Shown here in pieces: positions 15,080 to 24,608 of a stretch of DNA of 32,090 nt. Source of the stretch: Christensenellaceae bacterium. GTDB taxonomy: Bacteria > Bacillota > Clostridia > Christensenellales > Aristaeellaceae. The stretch is taken from positions 1 to 32,090 of the forward strand of contig JAFLST010000032.1 of NCBI GenBank assembly GCA_022510815.1, in the 5' to 3' direction. Position numbers and translations under genes: made by a program. Each line of letters begins with the position of its first letter. Position 1 is the stretch's first letter. The notes under the pieces are model-generated. The model was given only the letters and a program-made list of their open reading frames with translations. It searched no databases and was not told the DNA's origin.

Positions 15080-16711
15080 ATGGAAAACCAAAAGAATACG
15101 AACAACAACAAGAAAATACTTGCGGTTGTCGTCGCGCTGATCGTGATTGCGCTGGCGGTTGTCGCGGTGATTGTTGGCCGCGGCCAGCAGGGGACTGAAG
15201 CGGAAGTCACCGAGGCGCCTGTCGCGACGGAAACGCCCGAGATCGTGGAGAATACCGACACTGCGGAGGATGCCGAGGCAACGGAAGAACCCGCCGCGAC
15301 GGAAGAACCTGCCGCAGAGGATGAACAGCCCGCGGAAGCGACGGAAGAGCCTGCCGCAGAGGATGAACAGCCCGCGGAAGCGACGGAAGAGCCTGTCGCG
15401 GAGGATGAGCAGCCCGCGGAAGCAACGGAAGAGCCGGAGGCTGTTGCTGTCAGCACGGAAAGCAATCCTGGGGACGTGATGGTGCTGGTGAATGGCTCCG
15501 CGGTGACCCGGGAGACCATGGAGGGCTACAAGGCGAGCCTCATCAATTATTTCAGCCAGCAGGGCTATGACATGACAAACGAGGACAACCTGACGGTTGT
15601 CGCCGGGATCGCGCTGGACACGGCGGTGGAGGACGAGGTCCTTGCCCAGAAGATCATTGATCTGGGCTTGGAGCTGACGGACGAGGAGCGCGCGCAGGCC
15701 GAAGCGGAAAACGCGGCGGAATGGGCGAATGCCGTGGATTATTACGCGCAGATCTATGGCAGTCTGACGGACGAGTCCACCGAGGAGGAAGTGGCCAACG
15801 CCCGCCTCAACGCGCTGGCGCGGCTGGAAAACATGGGCTATACGGAGAGCGTGATGCTGGACAGCGCCCTTGAGAGCCTCCGCTTTGAAAAGGTGTACGC
15901 CTATATGGTGGAGGGCGCGGAGGTCAGCGACGCAGACATTCAGGCGGCTTTCGCCGATCGCGTTGCCGAGGATCAGGCGAACTATGAGAACGATATCGCC
16001 TATTATGAGTTCATGACTCAGTACTACGGCTATCCGAGCTATTACACTCCTGCGGGCTACCGCGGCGTCACCCATATCCTGCTTCAGGTGGATGAGGAAC
16101 TGCTGAACGAGTGGCGGTCGCTGACCGCGCGGCTCGAGGAGCAGCAGGACGAGGACGAGGTCATCGACACGGAGGAAGACGCTGGCGAGACCGAGGACGA
16201 GGATGCTGAGCCCACGGCTGAGCCTGTGACGCAGGAGCTGGTGGACGCGGCCTACGCGGCGATTCTCGCGTCCGTGCAGCCGACCATCGACGAGATTTAC
16301 GCCAAGCTGGAGGAGGGCACGCCCTTCGCCGATCTGGTGGCGGAGTACGGCACTGATCCGGGCATGACCGTTGAGCCCACGAAGACGGAAGGCTACCCGG
16401 TGCACATGGACAGCATCCTGTGGGATCCGGTCTTTGTGTCCGGCGCGTTCTCGGTGGACGAGGTTGGCGCGGTGGCGCAGCCTGTGGTGGGCAGCTACGG
16501 CGTGCACATCATCCAGTACACCCGCGATATTCCCGCCGGCCCGGTGGAGCTGACCGAAGAGCTGAAGGCTGAGCTGACTGATGAGGCACTGGCCGAAAAG
16601 GAGAGCGAGCTCTACCGTCAGACCCTGAACACTTGGCTGGAGGAATCGGAAATCGTCTATTCTGACGAGGCGCAGTCCATTCTGGCGGACAGCGTGGGAA
16701 CGGAAGAGTAA
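15080..16711 (+). CDS. Membrane-anchored PpiC/parvulin-type peptidyl-prolyl isomerase
   Basis: The 543-residue protein has a short basic start, one membrane segment at about 12-33 (ILAVVVALIVIALAVVAVIV) and no lipobox, so it is anchored by a signal anchor. An acidic, Pro/Thr-rich spacer at about 40-125 contains three 14-residue repeats (AAEDEQPAEATEEP). A SurA-like helical chaperone part covers about 130-320. The parvulin domain starts at 329 (GVTHILLQV, H332) and ends with GSYGVHIIQY (H476). It is split by an acidic insert at about 345-385 (EEQQDEDEVIDTEEDAGETE) and keeps FADLVAEYGTDPG. Such proteins (PrsA-like) fold secreted proteins outside the membrane. It is a single gene between its own promoter and terminator. 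Confidence 0.88.
   Translation: MENQKNTNNNKKILAVVVALIVIALAVVAVIVGRGQQGTEAEVTEAPVATETPEIVENTDTAEDAEATEEPAATEEPAAEDEQPAEATEEPAAEDEQPAEATEEPVAEDEQPAEATEEPEAVAVSTESNPGDVMVLVNGSAVTRETMEGYKASLINYFSQQGYDMTNEDNLTVVAGIALDTAVEDEVLAQKIIDLGLELTDEERAQAEAENAAEWANAVDYYAQIYGSLTDESTEEEVANARLNALARLENMGYTESVMLDSALESLRFEKVYAYMVEGAEVSDADIQAAFADRVAEDQANYENDIAYYEFMTQYYGYPSYYTPAGYRGVTHILLQVDEELLNEWRSLTARLEEQQDEDEVIDTEEDAGETEDEDAEPTAEPVTQELVDAAYAAILASVQPTIDEIYAKLEEGTPFADLVAEYGTDPGMTVEPTKTEGYPVHMDSILWDPVFVSGAFSVDEVGAVAQPVVGSYGVHIIQYTRDIPAGPVELTEELKAELTDEALAEKESELYRQTLNTWLEESEIVYSDEAQSILADSVGTEE
15311..15436 (+). repeat. Three 42-bp tandem repeats coding the acidic spacer
   Basis: Copies lie at 15311-15352, 15353-15394 and 15395-15436. 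The first two are identical base for base; the third has a few silent or conservative changes. Each copy is 14 codons, so loss or gain of a copy keeps the frame and changes only the length of the spacer between membrane anchor and chaperone domain. Confidence 0.9.
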
Positions 16712-16724
16712 TTAAAATAAGAAG

Positions 16725-16760
16725 AAGGACGCTCCGTGAAAAGGCGGAGCGTCCTTTTTT
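16725..16760. terminator. Terminator after the foldase gene, usable from both sides
   Basis: A 12-bp stem (16725-16736 with 16745-16756, core AGGACGCTCCG/CGGAGCGTCCT) has an 8-base loop and runs into six T (16755-16760). On the minus strand the stem is followed by CTTCTTCTTA, so it can also end the gene that stops at 16783. Confidence 0.88.
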
Positions 16761-16782
16761 GATGCTTGGCAGGGGAGATGGC

Positions 16783-17781
16783 TCATTGCCCGGGAAGGGT
16801 GAAGAAGATGTGCGACGTGCCGAAGAAGGTGACGACCTGATCAAGGTAGGTCATCAGCGCGCTGCTCGGCAGGACGTCACCGCCCTGCGCGGCGTTGACA
16901 GCGTCGAGGGCTTCGTTGATGGGCTCGACCCGCACGATGGTGGGCAGCACCCGCGACACCGCGAAGAGCGCGTTGAAGTCATCCAGCGAGGTCGAGTAGT
17001 TCTGCCTGCCGATAAAGTCGTAGGTGAATTTATAGAGCATCTCGGGGGCGTAGGGCTCGCCCTCCAGCGCGCGGGGCATGGAGTCCAGCACATAGAATAC
17101 GCCGGTTTCGCTGAAGGACTTCACCGGGAGATACAGGCACAGATAGTGCCCGGAGGTGCCGGAACGGAAGGGCGCTCTGGTGCTGGCGGTGCCCGCGCCG
17201 ATGGAGGCGACCACCATCACCGCGTCTTCGTGACCCGCATCAATCAGCGTCTCGACCATCGCGCACAGGTTGGGCCAGAGGCCGTCGCGGGTCAGGCTGC
17301 CATGGAGGAGCGCCTTTTGCCCGCCGATTTCCGCCAGCGCCTGTCCGAGCCTCTCGGCGTTCATATAAGTGTCGGCGTACCGGATGAGGCCGCCGAAGTC
17401 CTGCAGCGTCTGATTCAGCGTGGAATACCGCTCGTTTCCCGGCAGCTCGCCCGGCGCGATATTCAGATAGCTGAATCGGCCGATCTGAACCTTCTGCCTG
17501 GCGGGGGAGTTGTTGGTCAGGAGATACAGCACATCGCGGAAAATCCCCGCGGCCTGATCCTGATCCGTGACGCCCAGCGCCGCGATGACCCCGTTGGCCG
17601 CGGAAGCGGGGAAGCATCCGCCGAAGCGGAAATAGTTGTTGTTATAACGGAAGGCAGAATCGTAGAAGCGTTCATCCCACTGGGAGAGAATGGCCAGCTC
17701 GTCAACCTCGGCGGCATGGACGGGCGCGGCAGCAAGCAATAAAAGAAAGGCCGTCAGGCAGGCGGTCAGGCGGCGCAGCAT
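16783..17781 (-). CDS. Secreted protein with a C39-like Cys/His/Asp arrangement
   Basis: The 332-residue protein has a clear signal peptide (LTACLTAFLLLLAAAPVHA, cleavage after residue 23). I do not recognise a named family. Three spaced motifs match the papain-like C39 layout: GGCFPASAANGV with C56 at the start of a helix, SGHYLCLYLPV with H212 in a beta strand, and FYVLDSMP with D233. This suggests a C39-like peptidase or an inactive relative. Family knowledge and spacing support the idea; no activity is shown. AAGGAGG stands seven bases before the ATG. The gene is alone on its strand, divergent from the ribosomal operon, and I could not find a convincing promoter for it. Confidence 0.7.
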   Translation of the reverse strand: MLRRLTACLTAFLLLLAAAPVHAAEVDELAILSQWDERFYDSAFRYNNNYFRFGGCFPASAANGVIAALGVTDQDQAAGIFRDVLYLLTNNSPARQKVQIGRFSYLNIAPGELPGNERYSTLNQTLQDFGGLIRYADTYMNAERLGQALAEIGGQKALLHGSLTRDGLWPNLCAMVETLIDAGHEDAVMVVASIGAGTASTRAPFRSGTSGHYLCLYLPVKSFSETGVFYVLDSMPRALEGEPYAPEMLYKFTYDFIGRQNYSTSLDDFNALFAVSRVLPTIVRVEPINEALDAVNAAQGGDVLPSSALMTYLDQVVTFFGTSHIFFTLPGQ

Positions 17782-17963
17782 GCGCAGTCCTCCTTATCGT
17801 TCATATGTCATCATCAATTCCACATGGCGGGCTGCAGTTCCTTTTTTCGACAAAAATTACTAATGTCATTCAAAAGAATGGACACGCCGAACAACGTGGA
17901 TAGAAGCGTTCGCTGGAACCGCTTTGATTGCGCACTTTTTTGCGAAAAAATTTGAAAAAGGGC

Positions 17964-17991
17964 TTGCTTTTTCCTGAGATTTTGCTATAAT
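17964..17991 (+). promoter_or_regulatory. Strong promoter of the S10-spc ribosomal operon
   Basis: TTGCTT (17964-17969) and a perfect TATAAT (17986-17991) have a 16-base spacer. Directly upstream, runs of A and T (about 17935-17960) resemble an UP element for the alpha subunit of RNA polymerase. The predicted start is near 17998. Apart from this, 17782-17960 holds no gene that I can see. Confidence 0.85.
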
Positions 17992-17997
17992 AGCATG

Positions 17998-18158
17998 GTG
18001 TCTGTTTAGGGATGAAGTGGCAGGTTGCCGTCAGGCCAGACGGGTAATTGTCACGGACCAGCCCGACAATCGGGCGACGGACTCAAGCGCAAAAGGCCCT
18101 GCGCACCTGCAGTGCGGGGCGGACAAAGCGCGAGAGCACGACAATAGGAGGTAAGGAA
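17998..18158 (+). promoter_or_regulatory. Structured leader of the ribosomal operon
   Basis: The roughly 160-base untranslated leader can form hairpins CCGTC/GACGG (18028-18032, 18039-18043) and GCCCG/CGGGC (18061-18065, 18071-18075). A third, CGCAC/GTGCG, extends by further pairs within about 18095-18120. No T-run follows the last one, so it is not a plain terminator. It is a candidate for control by a ribosomal protein or for RNA stability; which protein would bind is unknown. Confidence 0.5.
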
Positions 18159-18467
18159 ATGGCCAGCCAAAAGATCCGTATCAAGCTCAAGTCCTACGAG
18201 CACAACCTCATCGACCAGTCCGCTCAGCGGATCGTCGAGACCGCCAAGCGCACGGGCGCCCGTGTGTCGGGCCCGATCCCGCTCCCCACGGAGAAGGAAA
18301 TCGTGACCATCCTGCGCGCGGTGCACAAGTACAAGGACAGCCGTGAGCAGTTCGAGCGCCGCACCCACAAGCGGCTGATCGACATCATCAACCCCAATCC
18401 CAAGACCGTGGACGCCATGATGAAGCTCGATCTTCCTGCTGGTGTCGAGATCGAAATGAAGCTGTAA
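18159..18467 (+). CDS. rpsJ: 30S ribosomal protein S10
   Basis: The 102 residues match the usual S10 length, with [11 protein letters not shown] at the start, [12 protein letters not shown] in the middle and [10 protein letters not shown] in the extended loop that enters the 30S head. S10 also pairs with NusB in transcription antitermination. The frame is open upstream to 18048, but AGGAGG at 18146-18151 fixes the ATG at 18159. First gene of the operon. Confidence 0.98.
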   Translation: MASQKIRIKLKSYEHNLIDQSAQRIVETAKRTGARVSGPIPLPTEKEIVTILRAVHKYKDSREQFERRTHKRLIDIINPNPKTVDAMMKLDLPAGVEIEMKL

Positions 18468-18488
18468 TTCAGCAGGAGGGATAAGTCA

Positions 18489-19127
18489 ATGAAGAAAGCG
18501 ATCGTGGGTAAGAAGATCGGCATGACGCAGATCTTCACCGAAGATGGCCGCCTCGTTCCGGTCACCGTGATCGAAGCGGGCCCCTGCACCGTGGTGCAGC
18601 TCAAGACCATCGAAAACGACGGCTATCAGGCCGTTCAGGTCGGCTTTGGCGAGATGACCGAAGCCCGTGCCAAGAAGCTGCTGACCAAGCCCGTTCAGGG
18701 CCACTTTGCCAAGGCTGGCGTCGCCGCCAAGCGCACCCTGCGTGAGCTGCGGTTCGATGACTGCTCCGGCTACAAGGTCGGCGACGAGATCAAGGTTGAC
18801 CAGTTTGAAAAGGGCGACCACATCGACGTGACCGGCACCAGCAAGGGCCACGGCTTCACCGGCCCCATCCAGCGCTGGAACCAGCACACCGGCCCCATGG
18901 CTCACGGCTCCAAGTATCACCGCGGCGTGGGTTCCCTCTCCGCCAACTCCGATCCCTCCCGTGTGTTCAAGAACAAGCACATGGCCGGCCACTACGGCGT
19001 GGATCGCGTGACGGTGCAGAACCTCGAAGTCGTCTCTGTGGACGCGGAACGCAACCTGCTGCTGGTCAAGGGCGCCGTCCCCGGCCCCAACAACAGCCTG
19101 CTGATGATCCGCGACACGGTCAAGTGA
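18489..19127 (+). CDS. rplC: 50S ribosomal protein L3
   Basis: The 212 residues have the L3 start [11 protein letters not shown] and the central loop rich in Gly and His ([11 protein letters not shown], then HGSKYHRG), which reaches the peptidyl transferase centre. L3 is an early assembly protein of the large subunit. AGGAGG at 18474-18479 precedes the ATG, 21 bases after rpsJ. Confidence 0.98.
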   Translation: MKKAIVGKKIGMTQIFTEDGRLVPVTVIEAGPCTVVQLKTIENDGYQAVQVGFGEMTEARAKKLLTKPVQGHFAKAGVAAKRTLRELRFDDCSGYKVGDEIKVDQFEKGDHIDVTGTSKGHGFTGPIQRWNQHTGPMAHGSKYHRGVGSLSANSDPSRVFKNKHMAGHYGVDRVTVQNLEVVSVDAERNLLLVKGAVPGPNNSLLMIRDTVK

Positions 19128-19151
19128 TCGGTGCAAGGAGGATATTGAACA

Positions 19152-19775
19152 ATGCCTAAGACTAACGTCTACAATATGGAAGGCAAGGTCGTCGGCGAGA
19201 TCGAGCTGAGCGAGAGCATCTTCGCTTCCACGATCAACGAAGCCGCCATGCACCTGGTCGTCCGTTCCTATCTGGCCGCGCAGCGGCAGGGCACCCAGAG
19301 CGCCAAGACCCGCGGCGAGGTTCGCGGAGGCGGCCGCAAGATCTACCGCCAGAAGGGCACCGGCAACGCCCGGCACCATGGCAACCGCGCGCCCCAGTTC
19401 AAGCACGGCGGCGTCGTGTTCGCTCCCAAGCCCCGTGATTATGTGATCGCGGTGCCGAAGAAGGTTCGCCGTCTGGCCTTCAAGTCCGCCATGACTGCCA
19501 AGCTGAACGCGGGCGAGATCATCGTGGTCGACGAGCTGGCCCTCAAGGAAGCCAAGACCAAGCTGATGGCCAAGGTCCTCAAGGATCTGCAGGCCGAGCG
19601 CAAGGCGCTGGTCGTCCTGCCCGAGAAGGATGAGAACGTCGTCCGCGCCACCGCCAATCTGGCCGAGGCCAAGACGAGCTACGTCAACACCCTGAACGTC
19701 TACGATATCCTGAACGCCGGCAAGGTCATCCTGACCAAGGCCGCTGTGGCGTCCGTTGAGGAGGTGTACGCGTAA
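19152..19775 (+). CDS. rplD: 50S ribosomal protein L4
   Basis: The 207 residues include the long basic loop ([20 protein letters not shown]) that lines the exit tunnel. In enteric bacteria L4 represses its own operon by acting on the S10 leader; whether that holds here is unknown. The stop overlaps the rplW start by one base. Confidence 0.98.
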   Translation: MPKTNVYNMEGKVVGEIELSESIFASTINEAAMHLVVRSYLAAQRQGTQSAKTRGEVRGGGRKIYRQKGTGNARHHGNRAPQFKHGGVVFAPKPRDYVIAVPKKVRRLAFKSAMTAKLNAGEIIVVDELALKEAKTKLMAKVLKDLQAERKALVVLPEKDENVVRATANLAEAKTSYVNTLNVYDILNAGKVILTKAAVASVEEVYA

Positions 19776-20080
19776 TGAAGAACCCGCATGACATCATCAA
19801 GCGCCCGGTTCTGACCGAGAAGGCCTACGACGGCATCGCCGATAAGCGCTACATCTTCGAGGTGGATATCCACGCCAACAAGACCGAGATCAAGCAGGCC
19901 ATCGAGGCTGTCTTCGCCGATGACGGCGTGAAGGTCGAAAAGGTCAACACCCTGCGCACCATCGGCAAGATCAAGCGTCAGGGCCGCACCCAGGGCCGCA
20001 CCCCCGAAGTCAAGAAGGCCTATGTCACGCTGAAAAAGGACTCCAAGCCCATCAAGTTCTTTGAGGGCATGGGCGAGTAA
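19775..20080 (+). CDS. rplW: 50S ribosomal protein L23
   Basis: The 101 residues start with the L23 segment [13 protein letters not shown]. The protein sits at the tunnel exit, where it docks trigger factor and the signal recognition particle. The ribosome binding site GAGGAGG lies inside the end of rplD, and the ATG shares an A with the rplD stop (TAATG), so the two are probably coupled in translation. Confidence 0.98.
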   Translation: MKNPHDIIKRPVLTEKAYDGIADKRYIFEVDIHANKTEIKQAIEAVFADDGVKVEKVNTLRTIGKIKRQGRTQGRTPEVKKAYVTLKKDSKPIKFFEGMGE

Positions 20081-20100
20081 AGCAGGGAGGACAAGAAACA

Positions 20101-20931
20101 ATGGCTATTCGGAACTATAAGCCGACTTCGCCCGCCCGGCGCTTTATGTCGGTTCTGGACTACAGCGAGCTGACGAAGAAGGCTCCTGAAAAGAGTCTGG
20201 TCGAAAACCTCAAGAAGAACGCCGGCCGTAACAAGCAGGGCAAGATCACCGTCCGTCATCAGGGCGGCGGCAACAAGCGCAAGTACCGCATCATCGACTT
20301 CAAGCGCAACAAGCTGGATATCCCCGCCAAGGTCGCGGCCATCGAGTATGACCCGAACCGCAGCGCCTTCATCGCGCTGCTGAACTACGCGGACGGCGAG
20401 AAGCGCTACATTCTGGCTCCTCTGGGCCTGAAGGTCGGCGACACGGTCATCTCCTCCGATACCGCGGATATCAAGCCCGGCAACGCGCTGAGCCTGAACG
20501 CCATCCCGGTCGGCACGCTGATCCACAATCTGGAGCTTAAGCCCGGCCGCGGCGGCCAGCTCGTCCGCTCCGCTGGCCTGAGCGCGCAGCTCATGGCTAA
20601 GGAGAATGGCTTCGCTACCGTCCGCCTGCCCTCCGGCGAAATGCGCAAGCTGCCCCTGATGGCCAAGGCCACCATCGGCACTGTCGGCAACACCGATCAC
20701 GAGAACGTCCGTCTGGGCAAGGCTGGCCGTGTCCGTCACATGGGCATCCGGCCCACCGTCCGCGGCGTTGTCATGAACCCCAACGACCATCCTCACGGCG
20801 GCGGCGAGGGCAAGAGCCCCGTTGGCATGCCCGCTCCTGTGACTCCCTGGGGCAAGCCTGCTCTGGGCCTGAAGACCAGGAAGCACAAGAAGTATTCCAA
20901 CAAGCTGATCGTCAAGCGCGCGGGCAAGTAA
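20101..20931 (+). CDS. rplB: 50S ribosomal protein L2
   Basis: The 276 residues have normal length. The RNA-binding core ([19 protein letters not shown]) and the conserved C-terminal loop [17 protein letters not shown] are present; the loop holds the histidine needed for peptidyl transferase assembly. GGGAGG lies upstream of the ATG. Confidence 0.98.
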   Translation: MAIRNYKPTSPARRFMSVLDYSELTKKAPEKSLVENLKKNAGRNKQGKITVRHQGGGNKRKYRIIDFKRNKLDIPAKVAAIEYDPNRSAFIALLNYADGEKRYILAPLGLKVGDTVISSDTADIKPGNALSLNAIPVGTLIHNLELKPGRGGQLVRSAGLSAQLMAKENGFATVRLPSGEMRKLPLMAKATIGTVGNTDHENVRLGKAGRVRHMGIRPTVRGVVMNPNDHPHGGGEGKSPVGMPAPVTPWGKPALGLKTRKHKKYSNKLIVKRAGK

Positions 20932-20965
20932 TCGCGCAGCCTATGAGGAAGGAGGCAGCTAATCA

Positions 20966-21244
20966 ATGAGTCGTTCCATTAAGAAGGGCCCCTATGTAGA
21001 GGCCAAGCTGTTGAAGCGCATTGTTGAAATGAACAACGCCGGCAAGAAGAACGTGCTGAAGACATGGTCCCGCGCGTCCACCATCTTCCCGGATTTCGTC
21101 GGCCACACCATTGCGGTGCACGATGGCCGCAAGCATGTCCCGGTCTATGTGACGGAGGATATGGTGGGTCACAAGCTGGGCGAGTTCGCCCCGACCCGCA
21201 CCTTCCGCGGCCACTCCGGCGACAAGACCAGCGTCCGCAAGTAA
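20966..21244 (+). CDS. rpsS: 30S ribosomal protein S19
   Basis: The 92 residues start with [11 protein letters not shown] and contain [18 protein letters not shown] and [13 protein letters not shown], the standard S19 signature. The protein forms a complex with S13 in the 30S head. GGAGG lies upstream in a 34-base gap. Confidence 0.98.
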   Translation: MSRSIKKGPYVEAKLLKRIVEMNNAGKKNVLKTWSRASTIFPDFVGHTIAVHDGRKHVPVYVTEDMVGHKLGEFAPTRTFRGHSGDKTSVRK

Positions 21245-21264
21245 GCAGAGAGGAGTGAAACGAT

Positions 21265-21654
21265 ATGGCTACCCGTATGAAGGAAAAGAAGGCCGCGCAT
21301 CTCGCCCATGACGACAAGCGGCCCCACGCCACAGCCAAGTACGTTCGCATCTCCTCCCGCAAGGTGAAGATCGTCATTGATCTGATCCGCGGCAAGAATG
21401 TGGACGAAGCTCTGGCCATCCTGACCTACACCCCCAAGGCCGCTTCTCCCGTGGTGTACAAGGTGCTCTCCAGCGCCATCGCCAACGCGGTGAACAATCA
21501 GGAGCTGGACCGCAAGGACCTCTACGTCGCTGAGGTGTACGCCAACCCCGGCCCCACGCTCAAGCGCTATGTCGCTCGCAGCCGTGGTAGCGCGTCCCCC
21601 ATGCTCAAGCGCACCAGCCACATCAGCGTGGTGCTCGACCAGAAGCAGAAGTAA
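21265..21654 (+). CDS. rplV: 50S ribosomal protein L22
   Basis: The 129 residues include [19 protein letters not shown] and the beta-hairpin region ending in [13 protein letters not shown], which lines the exit tunnel and is a site of macrolide resistance changes. The first 20 residues ([19 protein letters not shown]) are slightly longer than in many homologues. Confidence 0.98.
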   Translation: MATRMKEKKAAHLAHDDKRPHATAKYVRISSRKVKIVIDLIRGKNVDEALAILTYTPKAASPVVYKVLSSAIANAVNNQELDRKDLYVAEVYANPGPTLKRYVARSRGSASPMLKRTSHISVVLDQKQK

Positions 21655-21672
21655 GGCGAAGGAGGTTTATCC

Positions 21673-22341
21673 ATGGGTCAGAAAGTTAATCCCCACGGCG
21701 CGCGCGTCGGTGTGATTTACGATTGGAGCACCCGCTGGTATGCTGGCAAGAAGGACTTTGCCAACAACCTGGTCGAGGACTACAAGCTGCGCAAGATGCT
21801 CAAGGAAAAGTACTATGCCGCCGGCATCAGCCGCATTGACATCGAGCGCACCGCGCAGACCGTTACCGTCAACATCATGACCAGCAAGCCTGGCATGATC
21901 ATCGGCCCGAAGGGCGCGACCATCGAGCAGCTGAAGAAGGACATCACCGCGCAGCTCAAGCGCAACGCGGTCATCAATGTCCTCGAGATCAAGCAGCCCG
22001 ACGCCGACGCTCAGCTCGTCGCCGAGAATATCGCCCAGCAGCTCGAGAAGCGCATCGGCTTCCGTCGGGCTATGAAGCAGGCGCAGCAGCGCGCCATGAA
22101 GCTCCCGTCCGTCAAGGGCATCAAGACCAGCGTTTCCGGCCGTCTGGGCGGCGCTGATATCGCCCGCACGGAGCACTATCATGAGGGCTCCATCCCGCTG
22201 CAGACCCTGCGTGCCAACATCGACTACGGCTTTGCCGAGGCCAAGACCACCTATGGCCGTCTGGGCGTGAAGGTCTGGATCTACAAGGGCCAGATCCTGC
22301 CCAAGGCCAAGAAGGCCCCTGCCGCGAAGGAGGTCAAGTAA
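21673..22341 (+). CDS. rpsC: 30S ribosomal protein S3
   Basis: The 222 residues start [16 protein letters not shown] domain has its GPKG loop at 78-81, followed by the S3 C-terminal domain ([20 protein letters not shown]). S3 helps form the mRNA entry tunnel and helicase site. AGGAGG is eight bases before the ATG. Confidence 0.98.
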   Translation: MGQKVNPHGARVGVIYDWSTRWYAGKKDFANNLVEDYKLRKMLKEKYYAAGISRIDIERTAQTVTVNIMTSKPGMIIGPKGATIEQLKKDITAQLKRNAVINVLEIKQPDADAQLVAENIAQQLEKRIGFRRAMKQAQQRAMKLPSVKGIKTSVSGRLGGADIARTEHYHEGSIPLQTLRANIDYGFAEAKTTYGRLGVKVWIYKGQILPKAKKAPAAKEVK

Positions 22342-22344
22342 ACT

Positions 22345-22785
22345 ATGCTGATGCCCAAGAGAGTCAAGCGCCGCAAGGTGTTCCGCGGCCGCATGAAGGG
22401 TACTGCCCACCGCGGCAACTTCCTGGCCTACGGCGATTACGGCCTGCAGGCGCTGGAGCCCTGCTGGGTGACTTCCCAGCAGATCGAGGCCGCTCGTATC
22501 GCCCTGACCCGCTACACCAAGCGCGGCGGTCAGGTCTGGATCAAGATTTTCCCCGACAAGCCCGTCACCGAGAAGCCCGCTGAGACCCGCATGGGTTCCG
22601 GCAAGGGTTCTCCCGAGTACTGGGTCGCCGTGGTGAAGCCCGGCCGCGTCCTGTTCGAGATCAAGGGCGTGTCTGAGGAGATGGCCCGCGAGGCGCTCCG
22701 TCTGGCCAGCCACAAGCTGCCCCTGAAGACCAAGTTCATCAAGCGCGCTGACGAAGCCGTGACCGAAGCGGGTGGTGAGAAGTAA
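22345..22785 (+). CDS. rplP: 50S ribosomal protein L16
   Basis: The 146 residues begin [11 protein letters not shown] as in most L16 proteins; the second ATG at 22351 is less likely. [19 protein letters not shown] is the family signature. The protein contacts tRNA in the A site. Its AAGGAGG lies in the end of rpsC, and its TAA overlaps the rpmC ATG. Confidence 0.98.
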   Translation: MLMPKRVKRRKVFRGRMKGTAHRGNFLAYGDYGLQALEPCWVTSQQIEAARIALTRYTKRGGQVWIKIFPDKPVTEKPAETRMGSGKGSPEYWVAVVKPGRVLFEIKGVSEEMAREALRLASHKLPLKTKFIKRADEAVTEAGGEK

Positions 22786-22976
22786 TGAAGGCGAATGAAT
22801 TTTCCGCGATGACCCCCGATCAGCTGACCGAAAAGGTGGCCGACCTGAAGAAGGAACTGTTCAACCTTCGTTTCCAGCTTGCCACCGGGCAGCTGCAGAA
22901 CACCATGCAGATCACCGCGGTCAAGCGTGACATCGCTCGCGCCAAGACCGTCCTGCGCCAGAAGGAACAGGCGTAA
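22785..22976 (+). CDS. rpmC: 50S ribosomal protein L29
   Basis: The 63-residue helical hairpin protein has the usual [19 protein letters not shown] segment. It sits beside L23 at the tunnel exit. No separate ribosome binding site of good quality is seen; translation is probably coupled to rplP through the one-base overlap. Confidence 0.97.
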   Translation: MKANEFSAMTPDQLTEKVADLKKELFNLRFQLATGQLQNTMQITAVKRDIARAKTVLRQKEQA

Positions 22977-23000
22977 CTGAGAGAAGGAGGCAGCTGCTTC

Positions 23001-23276
23001 ATGTCTGAGATCGTGAACACCCAGGAGCGCGGCCTGCGCAAGACCCGGATCGGCGTCGTCGTGTCCGACAAGATGGACAAGACCGTCGTCATCCAGATCC
23101 GCACCCGCGTCCGTCATCCCCTGTATGGCAAGATCATGAACCGCACCAGCAAGCTGAAGGTTCATGACGAGAACAATGAGTGCAGCGTCGGCGATACCAT
23201 CCGCGTGATGGAGACCCGTCCGCTGTCCAAGGACAAGCGCTGGCGCCTGGTCGAGATCATCGAGAAGGCCAAGTAA
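23001..23276 (+). CDS. rpsQ: 30S ribosomal protein S17
   Basis: The 91 residues form an OB-fold with the signature [14 protein letters not shown] and [17 protein letters not shown]17 is a primary binder of 16S rRNA in early 30S assembly. AAGGAGG lies 11 bases before the ATG. Confidence 0.97.
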   Translation: MSEIVNTQERGLRKTRIGVVVSDKMDKTVVIQIRTRVRHPLYGKIMNRTSKLKVHDENNECSVGDTIRVMETRPLSKDKRWRLVEIIEKAK

Positions 23277-23306
23277 GCCGCACGTCTGGTAAGGAGGAAA
23301 AACCCT

Positions 23307-23675
23307 ATGATTCAGCCGCAAACCCGGCTTAAGGTCGCCGATAACTCCGGCGCCAAGGAAATCATGTGCATCCGTGTGCTGGGCGGTTCTTTCCGGCGTG
23401 ACGGCTCCATCGGTGATGTCATCGTGGCCAGCGTCAAGACCGCTACCCCCGGCGGCACCGTCAAGAAGGGCGACGTGGTGAAGGCCGTTATCGTCCGTTG
23501 CCGCAAGAACAAGCGCCGCCCCGACGGCAGCTACATCAAGTTTGATGACAATGCCGCTGTCATCATCAACGACCAGAAGATGCCCCGCGGCACCCGCATC
23601 TTTGGACCTGTCGCCCGTGAGCTGCGCGAGAAGGACTTCATGAAGATCGTCTCCCTGGCTCCCGAAGTGCTGTAA
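23307..23675 (+). CDS. rplN: 50S ribosomal protein L14
   Basis: The 122 residues match L14 throughout: [18 protein letters not shown] at the start, [16 protein letters not shown], and [14 protein letters not shown] near the end. L14 bridges to the small subunit and is the binding site of the silencing factor RsfS. Confidence 0.98.
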   Translation: MIQPQTRLKVADNSGAKEIMCIRVLGGSFRRDGSIGDVIVASVKTATPGGTVKKGDVVKAVIVRCRKNKRRPDGSYIKFDDNAAVIINDQKMPRGTRIFGPVARELREKDFMKIVSLAPEVL

Positions 23676-23690
23676 GGAGGCTGAAACGAT

Positions 23691-24026
23691 ATGCATGTGA
23701 AGTCGAATGATCAGGTCGTTGTCATCTCCGGCAAGGACAAGGGCAAGAAGGGCAAGATCAGCAAGGCTTTCCCCAAGCTGAACCGCGTCACCGTTGAGGG
23801 CGTGAACATGGTCACCAAGCACCAGAAGCCCCGCAACGCCATGCAGCCCGGCGGCATCATCAAGAAGGAGCTGCCCATTGACGCGTCCAACGTCATGCTG
23901 GTCTGCCCCAAGTGCGGCAAGGCGACCCGCGTCGCGCACAAGGTGACCACCGTCCAGAACGACGCCGGCAAGCAGGTCCGCAAGATGGTTCGTGTCTGCA
24001 AGAAGTGCAGCGCTGAAATTGACTGA
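23691..24026 (+). CDS. rplX: 50S ribosomal protein L24
   Basis: The 111 residues begin with a KOW motif ([14 protein letters not shown]). The C-terminal part carries two CxxC pairs, C72/C75 (CPKCGKATR) and C103/C106 (CKKCSAEID), which could bind zinc as in many Gram-positive L24 proteins. L24 initiates large-subunit assembly. AGGAGG precedes the ATG. Confidence 0.98.
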   Translation: MHVKSNDQVVVISGKDKGKKGKISKAFPKLNRVTVEGVNMVTKHQKPRNAMQPGGIIKKELPIDASNVMLVCPKCGKATRVAHKVTTVQNDAGKQVRKMVRVCKKCSAEID

Positions 24027-24044
24027 TAAAGGAGGAAAAGTCCG

Positions 24045-24590
24045 ATGGCTACCCGCATCAAGGAAAAGTATCTGGCCGAGGCTGTTCCTGCTTTGCAGCA
24101 GAAGTTCGGCTATAAGAACGTGATGGAGATCCCCCGTCTGGAGAAGATCGTCATCAACATGGGCCTGGGCGACTGCAAGGACAACGCCAAGGCGCTGGAA
24201 ATCGCCGTGAACGAGCTGGCCGCCATCTCCGGCCAAAAGCCCATGATCACCAAGGCCAAGAAGTCCATCGCGAACTTCAAGCTTCGCGAGGGCCAGAACA
24301 TCGGCGCCAAGGTCACCCTGCGCGGCGTGCGCATGGAGGAGTTCATGGATAAGCTGGTCAGCATCGCGCTGCCCCGCGTCCGCGACTTCCGCGGTGTGTC
24401 CGACAAGGCCTTCGATGGCCGCGGAAACTACGCTCTGGGCATCCGTGAGCAGCTGCTCTTCCCCGAAATCGACTATGATAAGGTCGAGAAGATCCGCGGC
24501 ATGGAGATGATTTTCGTCACCACGGCCAAGACCGACGAGGAGTGCAAGGAGCTGCTGCGTCTGCTGGGCATGCCCTTTGCGCAGGCGTAA
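24045..24590 (+). CDS. rplE: 50S ribosomal protein L5
   Basis: The 181 residues contain [35 protein letters not shown] and [20 protein letters not shown], typical of L5. The protein binds 5S rRNA in the central protuberance, together with L18. Confidence 0.98.
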   Translation: MATRIKEKYLAEAVPALQQKFGYKNVMEIPRLEKIVINMGLGDCKDNAKALEIAVNELAAISGQKPMITKAKKSIANFKLREGQNIGAKVTLRGVRMEEFMDKLVSIALPRVRDFRGVSDKAFDGRGNYALGIREQLLFPEIDYDKVEKIRGMEMIFVTTAKTDEECKELLRLLGMPFAQA

Positions 24591-24608
24591 TGAAGGAGGA
24601 GAACATCC

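Noticed and set aside
15311-15436. Tandem repeats considered as a CRISPR-like array
   Set aside because: The copies are directly adjacent without spacers and code an acidic protein spacer in frame.
14846-16507. Extension of the hydrolase frame far upstream on the minus strand
   Set aside because: It would cover the foldase gene and both promoters. GGAGG eight bases before 14845 gives the start.
18048-18158. Upstream extension of S10 by 37 residues
   Set aside because: The added residues are not found in S10, and AGGAGG directly before 18159 marks the start; the region is leader RNA.
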